Assembly: GCF_000092285.1 (NCBI RefSeq)
Contig: NC_014100.1
Coordinates: forward strand, 1,054,001-1,118,000
DNA from: Caulobacter segnis ATCC 21756
Lineage (GTDB): Bacteria; Pseudomonadota; Alphaproteobacteria; Caulobacterales; Caulobacteraceae
Direction: 5' to 3'
Length of the DNA: 64,000 bases
Shown here: positions 63,095-64,000 of the stretch, piece after piece
Numbering within the stretch: the first letter of the stretch is position 1
How the letters are laid out: the number at the start of each line of letters is the position of its first letter
The notes under the pieces: generated by a model
The model's input: only the letters and a program-made list of their open reading frames with translations
Told to the model about the DNA's origin: nothing
Databases searched by the model: none
Program-made: the position numbers and the translations under genes

Positions 63095-64000
63095 ATGCCG
63101 TCTCGACTGTTGATGCTGTCCGCCAGCCTGCTGGCGCTTTCCGTTTTCGCCCCCGCTGGCGCTCGCGCCGAGACTCAGGTGTCCGATCAGGTCGACGCCG
63201 TGGTGATCGTGGCGCGCGACAAGGCGGGGCTGTTGGAGAAAGCGCCCAGTCAGACCGTGTTTGGGATCGACAAGCCCCTGATCGAGACGCCGCGCTCGGC
63301 CAGTCTGGTCAGCGACCTGACGCTGGAGCGCTATGGCGTCCAGTCGCTGGACGGGGCGACGAAGGTCGCGCCCGGGACCCACACGGCGAGCTTCTACGGC
63401 GTGCCCGGCTCCCTGAACATTCGCGGCGCGCTGGCCGAGAACTACTTCCGCGGCTTCAAGCGCGTGGAGAACCGGGGGACCTATTCCACGCCGATCGGCG
63501 GGGCGGCTCGCATCGAAATCCTGCGCGGGCCGCCGACGCCCGTCTATGGCGCGGGCAAGGTCGGCGGTCTGGTCAACTTCATCCCGAAATCGGCCCGCGA
63601 TGAAGGCCGCTTCCTGGCCGAGCCCGAGGGCGAGGTCACCGCCACCTTCGGCAGCTACAACAAGAAGCTGGTCACGGGGCAGTTCGGTGCGCCAGTCACC
63701 CTGGGGGCGGCCGAGGGCGGCGTTTATGTCTACGGCGAGGCCGAGGACAGCCACAGCTACTACAAGGGGATCTATCCGCGTCACCGGACGCTGGAGGCCT
63801 CGGCCGACTTCGACCTCGGAAACGGCTGGAGCACGGCGTTCGGCGGGATGGCCTTCCATAGCGAGGGCGATGTCCAGACGCCGGGCTGGAACCGCCTGAC
63901 CCAGGACCTGATCGACCACCGGACCTATGTCACCGGTCGCGACACGACGCTGCGAGACGCCGACGGCAACGGCAAGATCACGCCCAACGAGATCGGCGCC
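63095..64000 (+). CDS. TonB-dependent (siderophore-type) receptor, cut by window end
   Basis: The frame from ATG 63095 stays open to the last base, so only the first 302 residues are visible. ATG 63095 follows GAGGTGAGA. It has a Sec signal (LLALSVFAPAGARAE), a TonB-box-like DAVVIVA and a plug domain with the usual order IETPRSASLVSDLTLERYG, LNIRGALAENYFRGFKR, ARIEILRGPPTPVYGAGKVGGLVNF; then the first barrel strands. The plug pattern is that of siderophore receptors. Ligand cannot be set from the visible part. Confidence 0.9.
   Translation, partial: MPSRLLMLSASLLALSVFAPAGARAETQVSDQVDAVVIVARDKAGLLEKAPSQTVFGIDKPLIETPRSASLVSDLTLERYGVQSLDGATKVAPGTHTASFYGVPGSLNIRGALAENYFRGFKRVENRGTYSTPIGGAARIEILRGPPTPVYGAGKVGGLVNFIPKSARDEGRFLAEPEGEVTATFGSYNKKLVTGQFGAPVTLGAAEGGVYVYGEAEDSHSYYKGIYPRHRTLEASADFDLGNGWSTAFGGMAFHSEGDVQTPGWNRLTQDLIDHRTYVTGRDTTLRDADGNGKITPNEIGA

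Overview
The window is high-GC alphaproteobacterial DNA and most likely comes from a Caulobacter or close relative. The evidence is a Rhodobacterales/Caulobacterales-type gene transfer agent (GTA) cluster, the alphaproteobacterial order ccmI-ccmE-ccmF-ccmH-degP-response regulator-kinase, TonB-dependent receptors, a Caulobacter-type xylose-operator-like site, and near-identity (from memory) of one amidohydrolase to Cc2672 of C. crescentus. Gene density is high, with many ATGA/GTGA stop-start overlaps.

Layout. 1-5089: end of a sensor kinase, a Tat-exported flavin amine oxidase with its own cytochrome c, and a ketoglutarate-semialdehyde dehydrogenase behind a LacI-type operator. 5449-20284: a GTA structural cluster (small and large terminase, portal, protease, capsid, adaptor, tail tube, chaperones, tape measure, DUF2460/DUF2163 hub proteins, NlpC peptidase, 1235-aa tail protein). 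It is interrupted by four non-structural genes: a DUF559 endonuclease, a glyoxalase-like protein, a cupin and a DUF805 membrane protein. 20378-28026: DnaJ-like cochaperone, outer-membrane receptor, PepSY-response regulator-kinase operon, unknown 443-aa protein. 28102-36429: cytochrome c maturation genes, DegP protease and a second two-component pair. 36448-43924: BlaR1-like M56 protein with a BlaI-like operator, a D-amino-acid-oxidase-like lipoprotein, glnE, and an EF-hand/ECF sigma/anti-sigma/CnrX-like set. 43997-51199: msrPQ, dipeptidase, radC, map, a lipoprotein, sfsA, a CinA-type domain protein and a XRE regulator. 51503-64000: tRNA-Leu(UAA), a TPR-like exported protein, amidohydrolase, S9 peptidase, hybrid kinase, metNI-metQ methionine transporter, GntR regulator and a truncated TonB receptor.

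The most unusual feature is a set of about 110-140 bp two-armed palindromic elements (eleven copies, several sequence types) lying between, and sometimes inside, genes. One pair of arms exactly brackets the DUF559 nuclease gene, and an almost empty copy of the same type sits at 3365-3496. This looks like an autonomous/non-autonomous pair of a small mobile palindrome system. Other copies supply the N-terminus of the GTA peptidase and of CcmH, the C-terminal tail of CcmE and the stop codon of msrQ.

All functional calls are from reading the translations; no database search was run.
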